Shown here piece by piece: positions 1 to 7,712 of a DNA stretch of 64,000 bases. The position numbers and the translations under genes were made by a program. The stretch spans positions 62,001 to 126,000 of the forward strand of contig NZ_NFJL01000012.1 of NCBI RefSeq assembly GCF_002159835.1. Direction: 5' to 3'. Source of the stretch: Blautia sp. An249 (GTDB taxonomy: Bacteria > Bacillota > Clostridia > Lachnospirales > Lachnospiraceae). Numbering within the stretch: the stretch's first letter is position 1; each line of letters opens with the position of its first letter. The notes beneath the pieces are model-generated. The model was not told the DNA's origin and ran no database searches. It saw nothing but the letters and a program-made list of their open reading frames with translations.

Positions 1-130
1 CATTACGAAGATCTGCGTGTATCAGCAGTCCGGCCACTGCGGCAGCGTCATTTTCTTCCAGTCCTGCTGCCCGAAAGATTTCTTCTGTATAAGCTGCCAG
101 TTTCTTTGAATCAACCTGATAATTCTGCAT
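1..130 (-). CDS. LDH2-family (malate/lactate/ureidoglycolate-type) dehydrogenase, N-terminal fragment
   Basis: Only the first 43 codons are in the window; the gene continues past the left edge. The peptide begins MQNYQVDSKKLAAYTEEIF and reaches ALLIHADLR-like sequence (AGLLIHADLRN), the start of the 'ADLRG..SHG' signature of LDH2-type NAD(P)-dependent 2-hydroxyacid dehydrogenases. The start at 130 is preceded by AAGGAGA at good spacing. It diverges from the AraC-family gene at 317, and a -10 (TACAAT on the minus strand, 179-184) with no recognisable -35 lies upstream, as expected for an activator-dependent promoter. The exact substrate (malate, lactate, sulfolactate, diketogulonate) cannot be told from this fragment. 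The family call is fairly safe; function is unknown. Confidence 0.75.
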   Translation of the reverse strand, partial: MQNYQVDSKKLAAYTEEIFRAAGLEENDAAAVAGLLIHADLRN

Positions 131-178
131 CTTATCTGTCTCCTTCACTTAGAATTCCTTTTGTCTTTTGATGGTTCT

Positions 179-184
179 ATTGTA
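179..184 (-). promoter_or_regulatory. -10 element of the LDH2-family gene
   Basis: Reads TACAAT on the minus strand, 49 bp before the start codon. No TTGACA-like -35 is found at 17 bp. The 31-bp AraC-type block at 215-245 begins 31 bp upstream of it. Confidence 0.5.
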
Positions 185-214
185 GCTCTCTTCTTCTCAT
201 TCCGCCATACATAA

Positions 215-245
215 TCTTGCCAATGACATTTCTTATTTTGTCCTG
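215..245 (-). promoter_or_regulatory. Putative AraC-family operator, copy 1
   Basis: A 31-bp block also present at 8473-8503 and 9438-9468. On the plus strand all three share a 3' half ATTTCTTATTTTGTC and a 5' half T(C/G)TTG(T/C)C. The two TTGyC half-sites are 21 bp apart, two helical turns, the usual layout of direct-repeat AraC operators. It lies between the LDH2-type gene and the AraC-family gene. Assignment to that regulator is inference. Confidence 0.65.
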
Positions 246-259
246 CTCTTTTTCTTTCC

Positions 260-288
260 TTGACGTTTCACCCCGGTTTTATTACAAT
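260..288 (+). promoter_or_regulatory. Promoter of the AraC-family regulator
   Basis: TTGACG (260-265), 17-bp spacer, TACAAT (283-288): close to the housekeeping consensus, 29 bp upstream of the start codon. Confidence 0.7.
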
Positions 289-316
289 AAACCCATGAAC
301 GAAAGGAGGGGCCTCC

Positions 317-1159
317 ATGAGCCATGCATTGTTTTTATCTCAGGCTTCCGTCTATCAGGACGACTATAGCTGCATTTTAAGAAATCCTCAAAACGAATTC
401 GACTACGGCCTGCATTATCATGATTTTTATGAATGTGTCATTTATCTGGGCAACGCAGGCGCCTTCCGGATTGAAGACGGGGAATATCTGGTGAAGCGGG
501 GAGATATTGTGTTGATTGATATGTTCAAACCCCATATGCTTGCCCACAGCAAAAACTGCTTTTATGAGCGTTTCAGCCTGTCCATCAATTTAAGCCTGCT
601 GATTTCTTTCAGTACTTCCCATTCTAATTTATTGGATGTTTTTCATAACTGTAATGATCGCCATCCTATTTACCATCTGGATGAAAACCAACTGCAGAAA
701 TATCTGTTTTTGCTTGATAAATATAAAGAAATCAATCTGGAAAAAGGGAAAGATATTCTGGAGAAGGCGCTGATACACCAGCTTCTTGCCTATATATACA
801 GCGACTGTTATTCCGGTTCCCACGTGGATGAGAAGGAGTCTCAGCACGCAGAAACCATTGTTCAGCTTCTCCAGTACATAAACCGGCATCTCAGCGAAGA
901 AATTACTCTGGAACAGCTTGCCGCCCAGGTCAATTACAGCGAATTTTACGTAAGCCGCCTGTTCAAAAAAATATCCGGCAAGACTCTGACCAGCTATATT
1001 CAGGAAAAACGTATTGAGGAAGCCTCCTGTCTGATCCGAAGCGGCCTGCCGATCCATCAGGCAGCCGAACAGGTGGGATTTAATAATTACAGTTACTTTT
1101 ATAAAACTTTTAAAAAGATTATAGGCTGCAGTCCCGCCGACTACGCCGGAAGCTTTTAA
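317..1159 (+). CDS. AraC-family transcriptional regulator with N-terminal cupin domain
   Basis: This 280-residue protein has the standard two-part layout. Residues about 20-90 form an AraC-ligand (cupin) domain (LHYHDFYECVIYLGNAG, then KRGDIVLID..KPH). Residues about 180-278 form the double helix-turn-helix, with YINRHLSEEITLEQLAAQV and the second recognition helix IHQAAEQVGFNNYSYFYKTF, closing with the family motif KKIIGCSPADYA. It would act as a cytoplasmic, ligand-responsive activator. The start uses GGAGG at 305; that Shine-Dalgarno can pair with CCTCC just before the ATG, so translation may be mildly self-limited. Its likely targets are the three promoters carrying the 31-bp block. The ligand is unknown, but adjacent enzymes suggest a sugar acid or 2-hydroxyacid. 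Confidence 0.93.
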   Translation: MSHALFLSQASVYQDDYSCILRNPQNEFDYGLHYHDFYECVIYLGNAGAFRIEDGEYLVKRGDIVLIDMFKPHMLAHSKNCFYERFSLSINLSLLISFSTSHSNLLDVFHNCNDRHPIYHLDENQLQKYLFLLDKYKEINLEKGKDILEKALIHQLLAYIYSDCYSGSHVDEKESQHAETIVQLLQYINRHLSEEITLEQLAAQVNYSEFYVSRLFKKISGKTLTSYIQEKRIEEASCLIRSGLPIHQAAEQVGFNNYSYFYKTFKKIIGCSPADYAGSF

Positions 1160-1174
1160 AGAGTACTCTCCTGC

Positions 1175-1223
1175 ATACAAAAGGAGCCATACCTGTTTCA
1201 GGGTATCGCTCCTTTTGTATTTT
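1175..1223. terminator. Rho-independent terminator after the AraC-family gene
   Basis: Long perfect outer stem (ATACAAAAGGAGC pairing with GCTCCTTTTGTAT) plus an inner ATACCTG/CAGGGTAT stem, followed by TTTT. The flanking A and T tracts could let it work in both directions. Confidence 0.85.
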
Positions 1224-1242
1224 AAGGATTATATAATATCAT

Positions 1243-1605
1243 GTGCAGGACAGCGGTCTTTGTCCCTGTATTTCTCTTGCATGGAAAATATGGAAATCCA
1301 GTTCTGATTTTGAGACAGAAGAAAAAACGGCCTCTTTTTTCGCCGGAATGGTTCTGCAGTTTATGAACCCCAAAATTTATATTTATGCGATTACCGCCAT
1401 GTCTCTGTACATATTACCCGTATTTCATTCAACTGTCTCTCTTATTGGATTTACACTTATCCTTACTGTCATCGGCGCCTCAGGGTCTTTCGTATGGGCC
1501 TTATTCGGATCTGCCTTCTGCAGATTTTTTGCCAGGCATACAAAAGCCGTCAACCTCCTTATGGCTTTCCTGCTGGTGTATTGTGCAGCTGCCTTATTTT
1601 TGTAA
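1243..1605 (+). pseudogene. LysE/RhtB-family exporter, 5'-truncated remnant
   Basis: From about 1270 the frame reads SLAWKIWKSSSDFETEEK, then FFAGMVLQFMNPKIYIYAITAMS and two more hydrophobic segments, ending FLLVYCAAALFL. This matches the C-terminal half of LysE-type amino-acid exporters (LAWKIxxS ... GxxLQxxNPK). Members are about 200 residues with six membrane segments; here the first three are missing and no ribosome binding site precedes the frame. The intact downstream half with no upstream half points to a deletion that removed the 5' end. Probably non-functional. Confidence 0.7.
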
Positions 1606-1607
1606 AA

Positions 1608-1625
1608 AAGAGGACAAGTCCTCTT
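1608..1625 (-). terminator. Short hairpin with minus-strand T tract
   Basis: AAGAGGAC pairs with GTCCTCTT over a very small loop; the A run at 1603-1609 becomes a T tract on the minus strand. It could back up the terminator at 1784-1805 for the symporter gene. Confidence 0.4.
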
Positions 1626-1649
1626 CAACTCCCTATTTCCCTCACTCAT

Positions 1650-1782
1650 GAGGGACTTGTACTCTTTGCGCGCCAGATGCAGGCTGCCGCAGGCAGTCAA
1701 ATTCCATATGCATCTGGTCGCATCCACAGCGGAGCGATTTTTATGTAATAGGAAATCCGACGGAATTTCCTATTACATAAAA
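1650..1782. repeat. Intergenic palindromic element with an 18-bp inverted repeat
   Basis: No gene lies in 1626-1783. 1739-1756 pairs perfectly with 1765-1782 (18 bp, core ATGTAATAGGAAAT). Upstream, CCAGATGCA (about 1673) faces TGCATCTGG (about 1710), with a nested CTGCCGCAGGCAG palindrome. The right arm recurs at 45898-45919 with one mismatch over about 22 bases. The layout suggests a dispersed noncoding repeat; copy number cannot be judged from one window. Confidence 0.55.
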
Positions 1783-1805
1783 AAGAATCCTGCTCGCAGG
1801 ATTCT
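1779..1805 (-). terminator. Terminator of the SDR-symporter operon
   Basis: AGAATCCTGC (1784-1793) pairs with GCAGGATTCT (1796-1805), and the A run 1779-1784 gives a T tract on the minus strand, 18 bp after the symporter stop codon. Confidence 0.75.
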
Positions 1806-1822
1806 CCGCCTGCGGCATAAAA

Positions 1823-3160
1823 TTAAGCTGCTTTTTCCATTTTCGCTCTTCTTGCTTCCAGTTCCTGGGTCATCTCTGCGCGGATACCGTCCAGTTTATA
1901 GAAATACGTCAGAACCGCAATCAGAATACAAAGTACAACAGGTATCCAGATAAAACAAATCTCTATGTAAGACAGCGCTTTTTCGGTCTGCACTGCATTT
2001 GCCACATAACCGCCGTTTTTCAGAAATTCTCCGATAATAAAGCTGGTCAGTCCCATGCCGCCTTTTACAAAGAATCCCTGAAAAGCCGCTATCAGACCTG
2101 CTACACTGGCATTCTTCTTGTATTCCGAATAATCAATGACATCCGGCTGCATAGCGAAAGTCAGTCCGAAAATGCCGTAAATTCCAAGTCCCGTAATCAC
2201 CAGTCCGGCCAGGAGACAGAAGGCAGAATTTTTTCCTGCAAAAATCAGCAGATCTCCTGCTATGTATAAGGCCACACTGAAAAACATCAGGTTTCTCTTA
2301 CTGAATTTCTTCTCCAGGGCCGGCAGTAACAGAAGCATGGGAAGTCCCGATAAAATCCCCAGAATTCCAACCAGAGACAGCCAGTCTGTCCTGCCCAGGT
2401 TATATTTAAAGTAATAAATTACCGTTGTGCTTCTCACCACATATAAAGAGAAGTAAAACAGATTCAGAAGGAACAGAATCCAAGCCTGTCCGGTCAGTCC
2501 CTTAAAATCTTTCCTGAGAGAAGAATGTTTCTGAGTGACCGTTGGCGGAACCACTTCTTTGGTACTGGCAAAGGTAAGAAAGAAAATAAACATGGCTGCT
2601 ATTCCGTAGATGGTCATGGTGACCAGATACCCTCTCGCCTCGTTTCCCCTGCCGAAAAACTCCACCAGCGGAGCGGTTATAGACATTACAATAGCCGTCC
2701 CTGCCATGGCGCAGACCATTCTTGTGGATACCAGAATGTCTCTCTCATGAACATCCGAGGTCAGTCTGGGAACAATGGTATTCAGCGGAATATTCACAAC
2801 CGTATAGGCTGTGCAGAGCAGACAGTAAGTCACATAGGCCCAGATTAATTTTCCACTGCTTCCCAAATCCGGGATAAAAAAGGTCATAAACGTAAAGACG
2901 GCAAAGGGCACCGCACCCAGCAGGAAATATGGCCTTCCCTGTCCCCATTTAGTATGGGTCCTGTCTACTATCAGCCCCATTCCCGTATCGGTCAGGGCGT
3001 CAATAAATTTTGTAACCAGCATCATGGTTCCGGCTGCCGCCGCTGTGATTCCAAATACGTCTGTGTAAAAAACCATCAGATAAGAGGCCATTGTGCTGAA
3101 AACCAGGTTGCAGCCCAAATCTCCGATTCCATACCCAATACGTTTTCCCCATCTTTTCAT
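1823..3160 (-). CDS. GPH-family (MelB-like) sugar:cation symporter
   Basis: This 445-residue integral membrane protein has about 12 hydrophobic segments. Its N-terminus (KRIGYGIGDLGCNLVFSTMASYLMVFYTDVFGI) carries the family's G-x-G-D-x-G start, and FIDALTDTGMGLIVDRTHTKWGQGRPYFL contains the Asp and Arg/Gly residues of the glycoside-pentoside-hexuronide symporters (D.D..G...D.T..K.G..RP). It would import a sugar or glycoside with Na+ or H+. It lies 21 bp downstream of the SDR gene and shares its ROK-controlled promoter. The substrate is not visible. The start has a GGAG ribosome binding site. Confidence 0.92.
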   Translation of the reverse strand: MKRWGKRIGYGIGDLGCNLVFSTMASYLMVFYTDVFGITAAAAGTMMLVTKFIDALTDTGMGLIVDRTHTKWGQGRPYFLLGAVPFAVFTFMTFFIPDLGSSGKLIWAYVTYCLLCTAYTVVNIPLNTIVPRLTSDVHERDILVSTRMVCAMAGTAIVMSITAPLVEFFGRGNEARGYLVTMTIYGIAAMFIFFLTFASTKEVVPPTVTQKHSSLRKDFKGLTGQAWILFLLNLFYFSLYVVRSTTVIYYFKYNLGRTDWLSLVGILGILSGLPMLLLLPALEKKFSKRNLMFFSVALYIAGDLLIFAGKNSAFCLLAGLVITGLGIYGIFGLTFAMQPDVIDYSEYKKNASVAGLIAAFQGFFVKGGMGLTSFIIGEFLKNGGYVANAVQTEKALSYIEICFIWIPVVLCILIAVLTYFYKLDGIRAEMTQELEARRAKMEKAA

Positions 3161-3181
3161 AAGATTCTCCTTTCCCCGGTT

Positions 3182-3958
3182 TTAGAAACAGGTAAATGCC
3201 CCGTCAATGACAAAGTCTGACCCTGTGGTAAAGCTACTGGTATCTCCGGCCAGATAAACACAGATTGACTGCAGTTCTTCCGGTTTTCCCATTCTTCCCA
3301 TCGGCGCCATCTCATTCCATTTCTCAATCAGCGGAACCAGTGTGGGAGAATTTAAGGTTAATTCCGTTCCAATATATCCCGGGCTGATGCTGTTCACCCG
3401 CACGCCCCGTTTCGCCCATTCAATGGCCAGGGATTTGGTCAGCTGAATGACGCCTGCCTTCGAAGCGTTATAAGCACACTGGGGCTGAGGTACGTTTACA
3501 ATATGGGCGGACATAGAAGCCGTATTAATAATGGAACCGCCGCCATGCTCCAGCATGTATTTTCCTGCTGCAATATCGGTCAGGAAAATCCCGTTCAGGT
3601 TAATGTTAATTACTTTATTCCACTGTTCGTAAGTCATCTCTTCTGCCGGCGCATTGATGCAGATACCTGCGTTATTGTGGCAGAAATCCAGACCGCCCAG
3701 CTCTTCTGTCACCTGATTTACCATCGCGTCTACCTGTTCTTTACTGGTACAGTCTGTTTTTATGGCAATTATCTTTCTTCCGGTTTCCTCTGCCAGTTCT
3801 TTCGCTGTTTTTACTGCTTCCTCATAATCCAGATCTACAATCGCCACGTCTGCGCCTGCCTGGGCGAAGGCTGTAGCTGTACTCTTTCCGATTCCCCTTG
3901 CAGCTCCTGTTACGAATCCTTTTTTTCCATCCAATCTCATTTTTTCCATGATACCCAT
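3182..3958 (-). CDS. SDR-family NAD-dependent sugar/polyol dehydrogenase
   Basis: 258-residue classical short-chain dehydrogenase. Visible motifs are the cofactor loop TGAARGIG (17-24), Asp42 at the end of the second strand (VDLD, favouring NAD), NNAG (95-98), catalytic Ser148 and YNASK (Tyr163/Lys167), and the C-terminal ITTG-like SDFVIDGAF. Length is standard. It would oxidise a sugar alcohol or reduce a ketose in the cytoplasm. Paired with the symporter and the divergent ROK regulator it forms a small carbohydrate module; the particular sugar is unknown. The ATG at 3958 is preceded by AAAGGAGG. Confidence 0.93.
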   Translation of the reverse strand: MGIMEKMRLDGKKGFVTGAARGIGKSTATAFAQAGADVAIVDLDYEEAVKTAKELAEETGRKIIAIKTDCTSKEQVDAMVNQVTEELGGLDFCHNNAGICINAPAEEMTYEQWNKVININLNGIFLTDIAAGKYMLEHGGGSIINTASMSAHIVNVPQPQCAYNASKAGVIQLTKSLAIEWAKRGVRVNSISPGYIGTELTLNSPTLVPLIEKWNEMAPMGRMGKPEELQSICVYLAGDTSSFTTGSDFVIDGAFTCF

Positions 3959-3985
3959 TTCAGCATCCTCCTTTTATAAATTAAT

Positions 3986-4006
3986 TTTGTAAAATGATTT
4001 ATCAAA
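3986..4006. promoter_or_regulatory. ROK operator O1 (SDR side)
   Basis: 21-bp imperfect inverted repeat: TTTGTAAA, five bases, TTATCAAA. Same architecture as the copy at 4130-4150. It lies just downstream of the -10 of the SDR promoter, where bound repressor would block initiation. Confidence 0.65.
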
Positions 4007-4015
4007 TTTAATTTT

Positions 4016-4044
4016 ATAATAATAGCAGACCTGGTTTTCGTCAA
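4016..4044 (-). promoter_or_regulatory. Promoter of the SDR-symporter operon
   Basis: On the minus strand TTGACG (4039-4044), 17-bp spacer, TATTAT (4016-4021). Good housekeeping-type match; O1 overlaps the start of the transcript. Confidence 0.7.
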
Positions 4045-4118
4045 TCCGCAATAATATCCAATGATTTTCTTTAAATTTTATACAATTTTCACAGTACCCT
4101 CTGTCTCTTCTTCTGTGC

Positions 4119-4150
4119 TATAATATATTTTTGTAAAGTCATTTTACAAA
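4119..4150 (+). promoter_or_regulatory. -10 and operator O2 of the ROK gene
   Basis: TATAAT at 4119-4124 is followed by a 21-bp inverted repeat at 4130-4150: TTTGTAAA, five bases, TTTACAAA. The operator covers the expected start site, so the repressor probably limits its own synthesis. Confidence 0.7.
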
Positions 4151-4166
4151 TTAAGGACGGATATTT

Positions 4167-5303
4167 ATGAAAAAAAGTATTACTCCCAATCAGATTAAGC
4201 AGAATAACTACAGTCTGATTTATCACTATATTTATAAAAACAGGAATGTCTCTCAGCAGGACATCTCTTATAACCTCCGTCTGAGCCGCCCCACCGTCAC
4301 TGCAAATCTTACAAAGATGGAAAACGACGGACTGATTCAGAAAAGCGGCCAGATCGATACGGAGTTTGTGGGAAGAAAGGCTTCTGCCTATTCCATTGTC
4401 CCTGATTTTCGTGTTGGAATTGGGGTTGAAATTCTGAAAAAAGAAGTGAAAATAATCGCGGTCAATTTATATGGAGAAAAAATCGACCGCCTTGCATTTG
4501 ATTTTGATTATGAAGAAACGGAATCTTACTTCCGGACAGTATGCCATAAAATTCTGGAGTTTAAGGAACGTCTCGGCCTGTCAGAGGAACATATTCTGGG
4601 AATCGGCTTTGCTATGCAGGCGCTGGTTTCTCCGGATCGGAAGACGATTGTCTATGGCAAAATTCTCTCCTGCACCGGGTTATCCATTTCCCGTTTTACA
4701 AAATACCTGCCTTACCCCTGTTCTTTTATTCATGACGCCCAAAGCGCGGCGGTAGCTGAATTGTGGATTTCTCCGGAGCTGAAAAATGCTTTCTATCTTT
4801 CCATCAGCAAGCATCTGGGCGCCGCTGTCATTACCAACGGAGAATTCCTGACCGGAAAACACGGACACAGCTCCACCATTGAGCACATTCAGATGGAGCC
4901 CCGGGGGAAGCTTTGTTACTGCGGAAAACACGGCTGCATTGAAACCCTATGTTCTCTGACCGCACTTCTGGAAGAGAAAGAAACCCCCGACGAATTCTTC
5001 CTTTATCTTCGTCAGGGGAATCTTATTTATAAAAAACGATGGGAGCATTTCCTTACCAACCTGGCCAGATCAGTAAATATGCTCCACCTGGTTTATGACA
5101 CAGATTTCATACTCGGAGGCTACCTGGCTTCCTACTTATGTCAGGAAGATCTGGATTTCCTTTACGAGAAAATCCGGCAGATTACTCCTTTTGAGGAAGC
5201 AGATGATTTTCTGCGTATCAGCAAAATGCCAAAACATAATATAACCATCGGCTCTGCACTGCCTTATATTCAAAAATTTCTGAACACGCTGGCAGAGTCC
5301 TGA
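4167..5303 (+). CDS. ROK-family transcriptional repressor (XylR/NagC type)
   Basis: 378 residues: N-terminal winged helix-turn-helix (about 8-65, YIYKNRNVSQQDISYNLRLSRPTV) followed by a ROK sugar-binding domain. The zinc signature CYCGKHGCIE is present (Cys250, Cys252, Cys257) with a preceding His240. The kinase-type 'EIGH' motif is altered to TIEH, and NDA is HDA at 189-191, so it is a sensor rather than a sugar kinase. The gene diverges from the SDR-symporter pair; matching operators lie at both promoters, so it probably represses both until a sugar binds. A strong terminator follows. Confidence 0.92.
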   Translation: MKKSITPNQIKQNNYSLIYHYIYKNRNVSQQDISYNLRLSRPTVTANLTKMENDGLIQKSGQIDTEFVGRKASAYSIVPDFRVGIGVEILKKEVKIIAVNLYGEKIDRLAFDFDYEETESYFRTVCHKILEFKERLGLSEEHILGIGFAMQALVSPDRKTIVYGKILSCTGLSISRFTKYLPYPCSFIHDAQSAAVAELWISPELKNAFYLSISKHLGAAVITNGEFLTGKHGHSSTIEHIQMEPRGKLCYCGKHGCIETLCSLTALLEEKETPDEFFLYLRQGNLIYKKRWEHFLTNLARSVNMLHLVYDTDFILGGYLASYLCQEDLDFLYEKIRQITPFEEADDFLRISKMPKHNITIGSALPYIQKFLNTLAES

Positions 5304-5307
5304 TGTT

Positions 5308-5333
5308 CCGGGGCTTGGCAGCCCCGGTTTTTT
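5308..5333 (+). terminator. Terminator of the ROK gene
   Basis: CCGGGGCT (5308-5315), four-base loop, AGCCCCGG (5320-5327), then TTTTTT. It overlaps the last codons of the convergent gene by two bases. Confidence 0.9.
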
Positions 5334-6297
5334 ACTTATTCACCACATGAATCGGATTTCCATTCAGAAACTCTTTTATATTATCCGCCGTAATATCCAT
5401 AATTCTCTGTCTGGAGGCCTGGGCAGCCCAGGAGATATGAGGGGTAATAAAACAGTTTCTGGCTTTCAGAAGCGGATTGTCTCCTTTGATTGGTTCAGTG
5501 GATACCACATCCAGTCCGGCTGCATAGACTTTTCCTCTGTTCAGGGCTTCTGCCAGATCTTCTTCCACTACAAGCTGTCCCCGGCTGTTATTAATAAGAA
5601 TTACGCCGTCTTTCATTTTTCCGATGTTTTCTTTGTTAATCATGCCTTCCGTCTCCGGAAACAGAGGACAGTGAAGGAAGATTACGTCTGATTTTGCCAG
5701 AAGGGTATCTAAATCTACGTATTCTGCCAGTTCCCTGCCCGCCTCACAGGGATAAGAGTCATAGGCCAGAATTTCCATATCCATAGCCTTTAAAATTCTG
5801 GCGGTGGCCTGCCCGATACGGCCAAGACCGATAATTCCCGCTGTCTTTTTATATAATTCAATCATAGGATAATCCCAGTAACACCAGTCCTGATTATTCT
5901 CCCACTTTCCTTCTTTCACTGTTTTATCGTGATGTCCATAATGGGAACAGATTTCCAGAAGCAGTCCCACTGCATACTGTCCCACAATCTGAGTTCCGTA
6001 GGTGGGGACGTTTACTACCGGAATGCCTTTTGCTTTTGCATATTGACAGTCCACCACATTGTAGCCCGTAGCCAGTACTGCAATCAGCTTCAGATTGGGG
6101 CAGCGATCGATGGTTTCTTTCGTAATCGGGGTCTTATTGATAACCGCAATTTCCGCCTCGCCGATTCTTTCCGCAATCACCGGAGAATCCACGTAGGAAG
6201 TCCGGTCATAAACAGTAACTTCCCCCAGGGCCTCAAGTTTCTCCCAGCTTAAATCCCCTGGATTTTCCGTATAGCCGTCTAATACGACAATCTTCAT
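5332..6297 (-). CDS. D-isomer 2-hydroxyacid dehydrogenase (glycerate dehydrogenase-like)
   Basis: 321 residues with the family's split catalytic domain around a Rossmann core. Visible are ATGYNVVDCQYAKAKGIPVVNVP, the NAD loop GLGRIGQ, the NNSRG segment carrying the catalytic Arg, and TPHISWAA with the catalytic His. It most resembles hydroxypyruvate/glycerate dehydrogenases; it would interconvert a 2-oxoacid and a D-2-hydroxyacid with NAD(H). It is the last gene of a three-gene operon, 23 bp after the isomerase-like gene, which argues that the operon degrades a sugar or sugar acid through a 2-hydroxyacid intermediate. AAAGGAGG precedes the start. Confidence 0.9.
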   Translation of the reverse strand: MKIVVLDGYTENPGDLSWEKLEALGEVTVYDRTSYVDSPVIAERIGEAEIAVINKTPITKETIDRCPNLKLIAVLATGYNVVDCQYAKAKGIPVVNVPTYGTQIVGQYAVGLLLEICSHYGHHDKTVKEGKWENNQDWCYWDYPMIELYKKTAGIIGLGRIGQATARILKAMDMEILAYDSYPCEAGRELAEYVDLDTLLAKSDVIFLHCPLFPETEGMINKENIGKMKDGVILINNSRGQLVVEEDLAEALNRGKVYAAGLDVVSTEPIKGDNPLLKARNCFITPHISWAAQASRQRIMDITADNIKEFLNGNPIHVVNK

Positions 6298-6320
6298 GGT
6301 ATTTTCCTCCTTTTCACTTT

Positions 6321-7658
6321 TCAGAAGGTGACTTTCTTTACCTTCAGATACTTGCAGAGCAGAGACAGAATTTCCGTATAATCACCCTCTTTTACCAGAA
6401 GATGATGATCCATGCCTGCTTCTATTAACCGATCTACCGCCTCGCTTGCCTTTTTTTCAATTCCCAGTTTCACCAACAGCTTTTCACCGCCGTCAATCCA
6501 TTCCTGTCTGTGGGCTTCCACCACCCTGCCTGATTCCACCAGAATCTGATAGCCGTCCCTGCCGTTCCCCTGAATACTGGAGACAGTGACTTTCTCCATA
6601 GGACGAAGAGGCAGCCCTACGAAACAGCCTTTTTCTCCGCTGGGGGAAATCTGTACCTTACTTAAGTCTTCTGCAAGAGAATGGGCCGTGCTTCCCTCAT
6701 GAGCCAGAGCCAGAATCCGATTCTCATCATCCATGCTTCCAACCTCGCCCAGAGCGGTGGCTCCCCCTTTCGCCGCCAGGTTCAGCATATACATCACCAT
6801 TGTATGGCCAATATCCCCCTCTGTATCTACAATAATCCCCTCATCTGCCAGCCAGCTTGAGGGAAGGTTCATCTGTCCGCTGTAGAAAGGATAGCATTCT
6901 GCTGCCAGAGCATCCAGAGAGTATTTCTTAACAATTTCTTTCACTGCCAGATAAACGCTCGTCATATGCAGCATAGTTTCTTCGTCTGCCAGCACCTTTC
7001 CTGTCCGCTTCCTCAGATATTTATAAGTCTGGACTGCTTCTTCCTCAGAGATTTTTCCGGCCAGTTCCAGAATCTCTTCCATCTCAATGTGAATCAGGGT
7101 GACGCCGAACTTCTGCGAAAACTCCCACTCTTCATTGGTGGTATCCTGAGGACCTGCCACACGCCAGGTCTGTCGGGGTCCCACTAAAGCCAACTTCATA
7201 TTTTTCACTGATTTCAGAATTCGTCCTGCTTCTGCAATCTTTGCCACTTTTTCCACAACGGCCTCCTGATCTGCCAGGCCGTAAACATAGTCATAGGGAA
7301 TGCCGTGGGTAGTAAGGGCGCTTCCAAAGTGCTGAACACATCCGATGGAGAAAGTTTCTGTATAGGGCACTGCCCAAAAAACTACCGGGAGCTGCATTTC
7401 CTGTACTAATATGTAGAGCAGAGAATCTGTTACCCAAGTGCTTAAAACAATGGTAAGAGAATCCACCTCTTCCTCTTTCAATTCTTTACATACATCAATG
7501 GCGTCTGCTCCGTCCCAGATCACTTTAGAACCTGTAATAACCCTGATATTTTTCTTTTCCAGCGCTTCCTTTGCGGAATCTGTTAATTCCCGGGCCCGCT
7601 GACCGCCGCTTTCGTACTGACTGGCCACAACTACCAGACCTGTTTTTGTTTCTGTCAT
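6321..7658 (-). CDS. L-fucose/L-arabinose isomerase-fold protein
   Basis: 445 residues. The layout matches the fucose/arabinose isomerase superfamily: two alpha/beta domains (LVVVASQYESGGQRA...VLSTWVTDS...LPVVFWAVPYTETFSIGC; LALVGPRQTWRV) and a C-terminal barrel-like part with AAECYPFYSGQMNLPSSWLADEGIIVDTEGDIGHTMVMYML, where Glu and Asp/His would bind the metal. It would isomerise an aldose or ketose, but true AraA and FucI are longer or differ at these motifs, and relatives include sulfoquinovose isomerases. The specific reaction is unassigned. It lies 54 bp after the TIM-barrel gene and belongs to the putative AraC regulon. Confidence 0.75.
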   Translation of the reverse strand: MTETKTGLVVVASQYESGGQRARELTDSAKEALEKKNIRVITGSKVIWDGADAIDVCKELKEEEVDSLTIVLSTWVTDSLLYILVQEMQLPVVFWAVPYTETFSIGCVQHFGSALTTHGIPYDYVYGLADQEAVVEKVAKIAEAGRILKSVKNMKLALVGPRQTWRVAGPQDTTNEEWEFSQKFGVTLIHIEMEEILELAGKISEEEAVQTYKYLRKRTGKVLADEETMLHMTSVYLAVKEIVKKYSLDALAAECYPFYSGQMNLPSSWLADEGIIVDTEGDIGHTMVMYMLNLAAKGGATALGEVGSMDDENRILALAHEGSTAHSLAEDLSKVQISPSGEKGCFVGLPLRPMEKVTVSSIQGNGRDGYQILVESGRVVEAHRQEWIDGGEKLLVKLGIEKKASEAVDRLIEAGMDHHLLVKEGDYTEILSLLCKYLKVKKVTF

Positions 7659-7712
7659 AACAAACCTCCTAACTTTTTCCGTATGGGACTCCTGCCCCGG
7701 CAGACATGTCCT

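Noticed and set aside
1736..1784. Insertion-sequence end
   Set aside because: The inverted repeat is adjacent arms of one hairpin, with no transposase or target duplication nearby.
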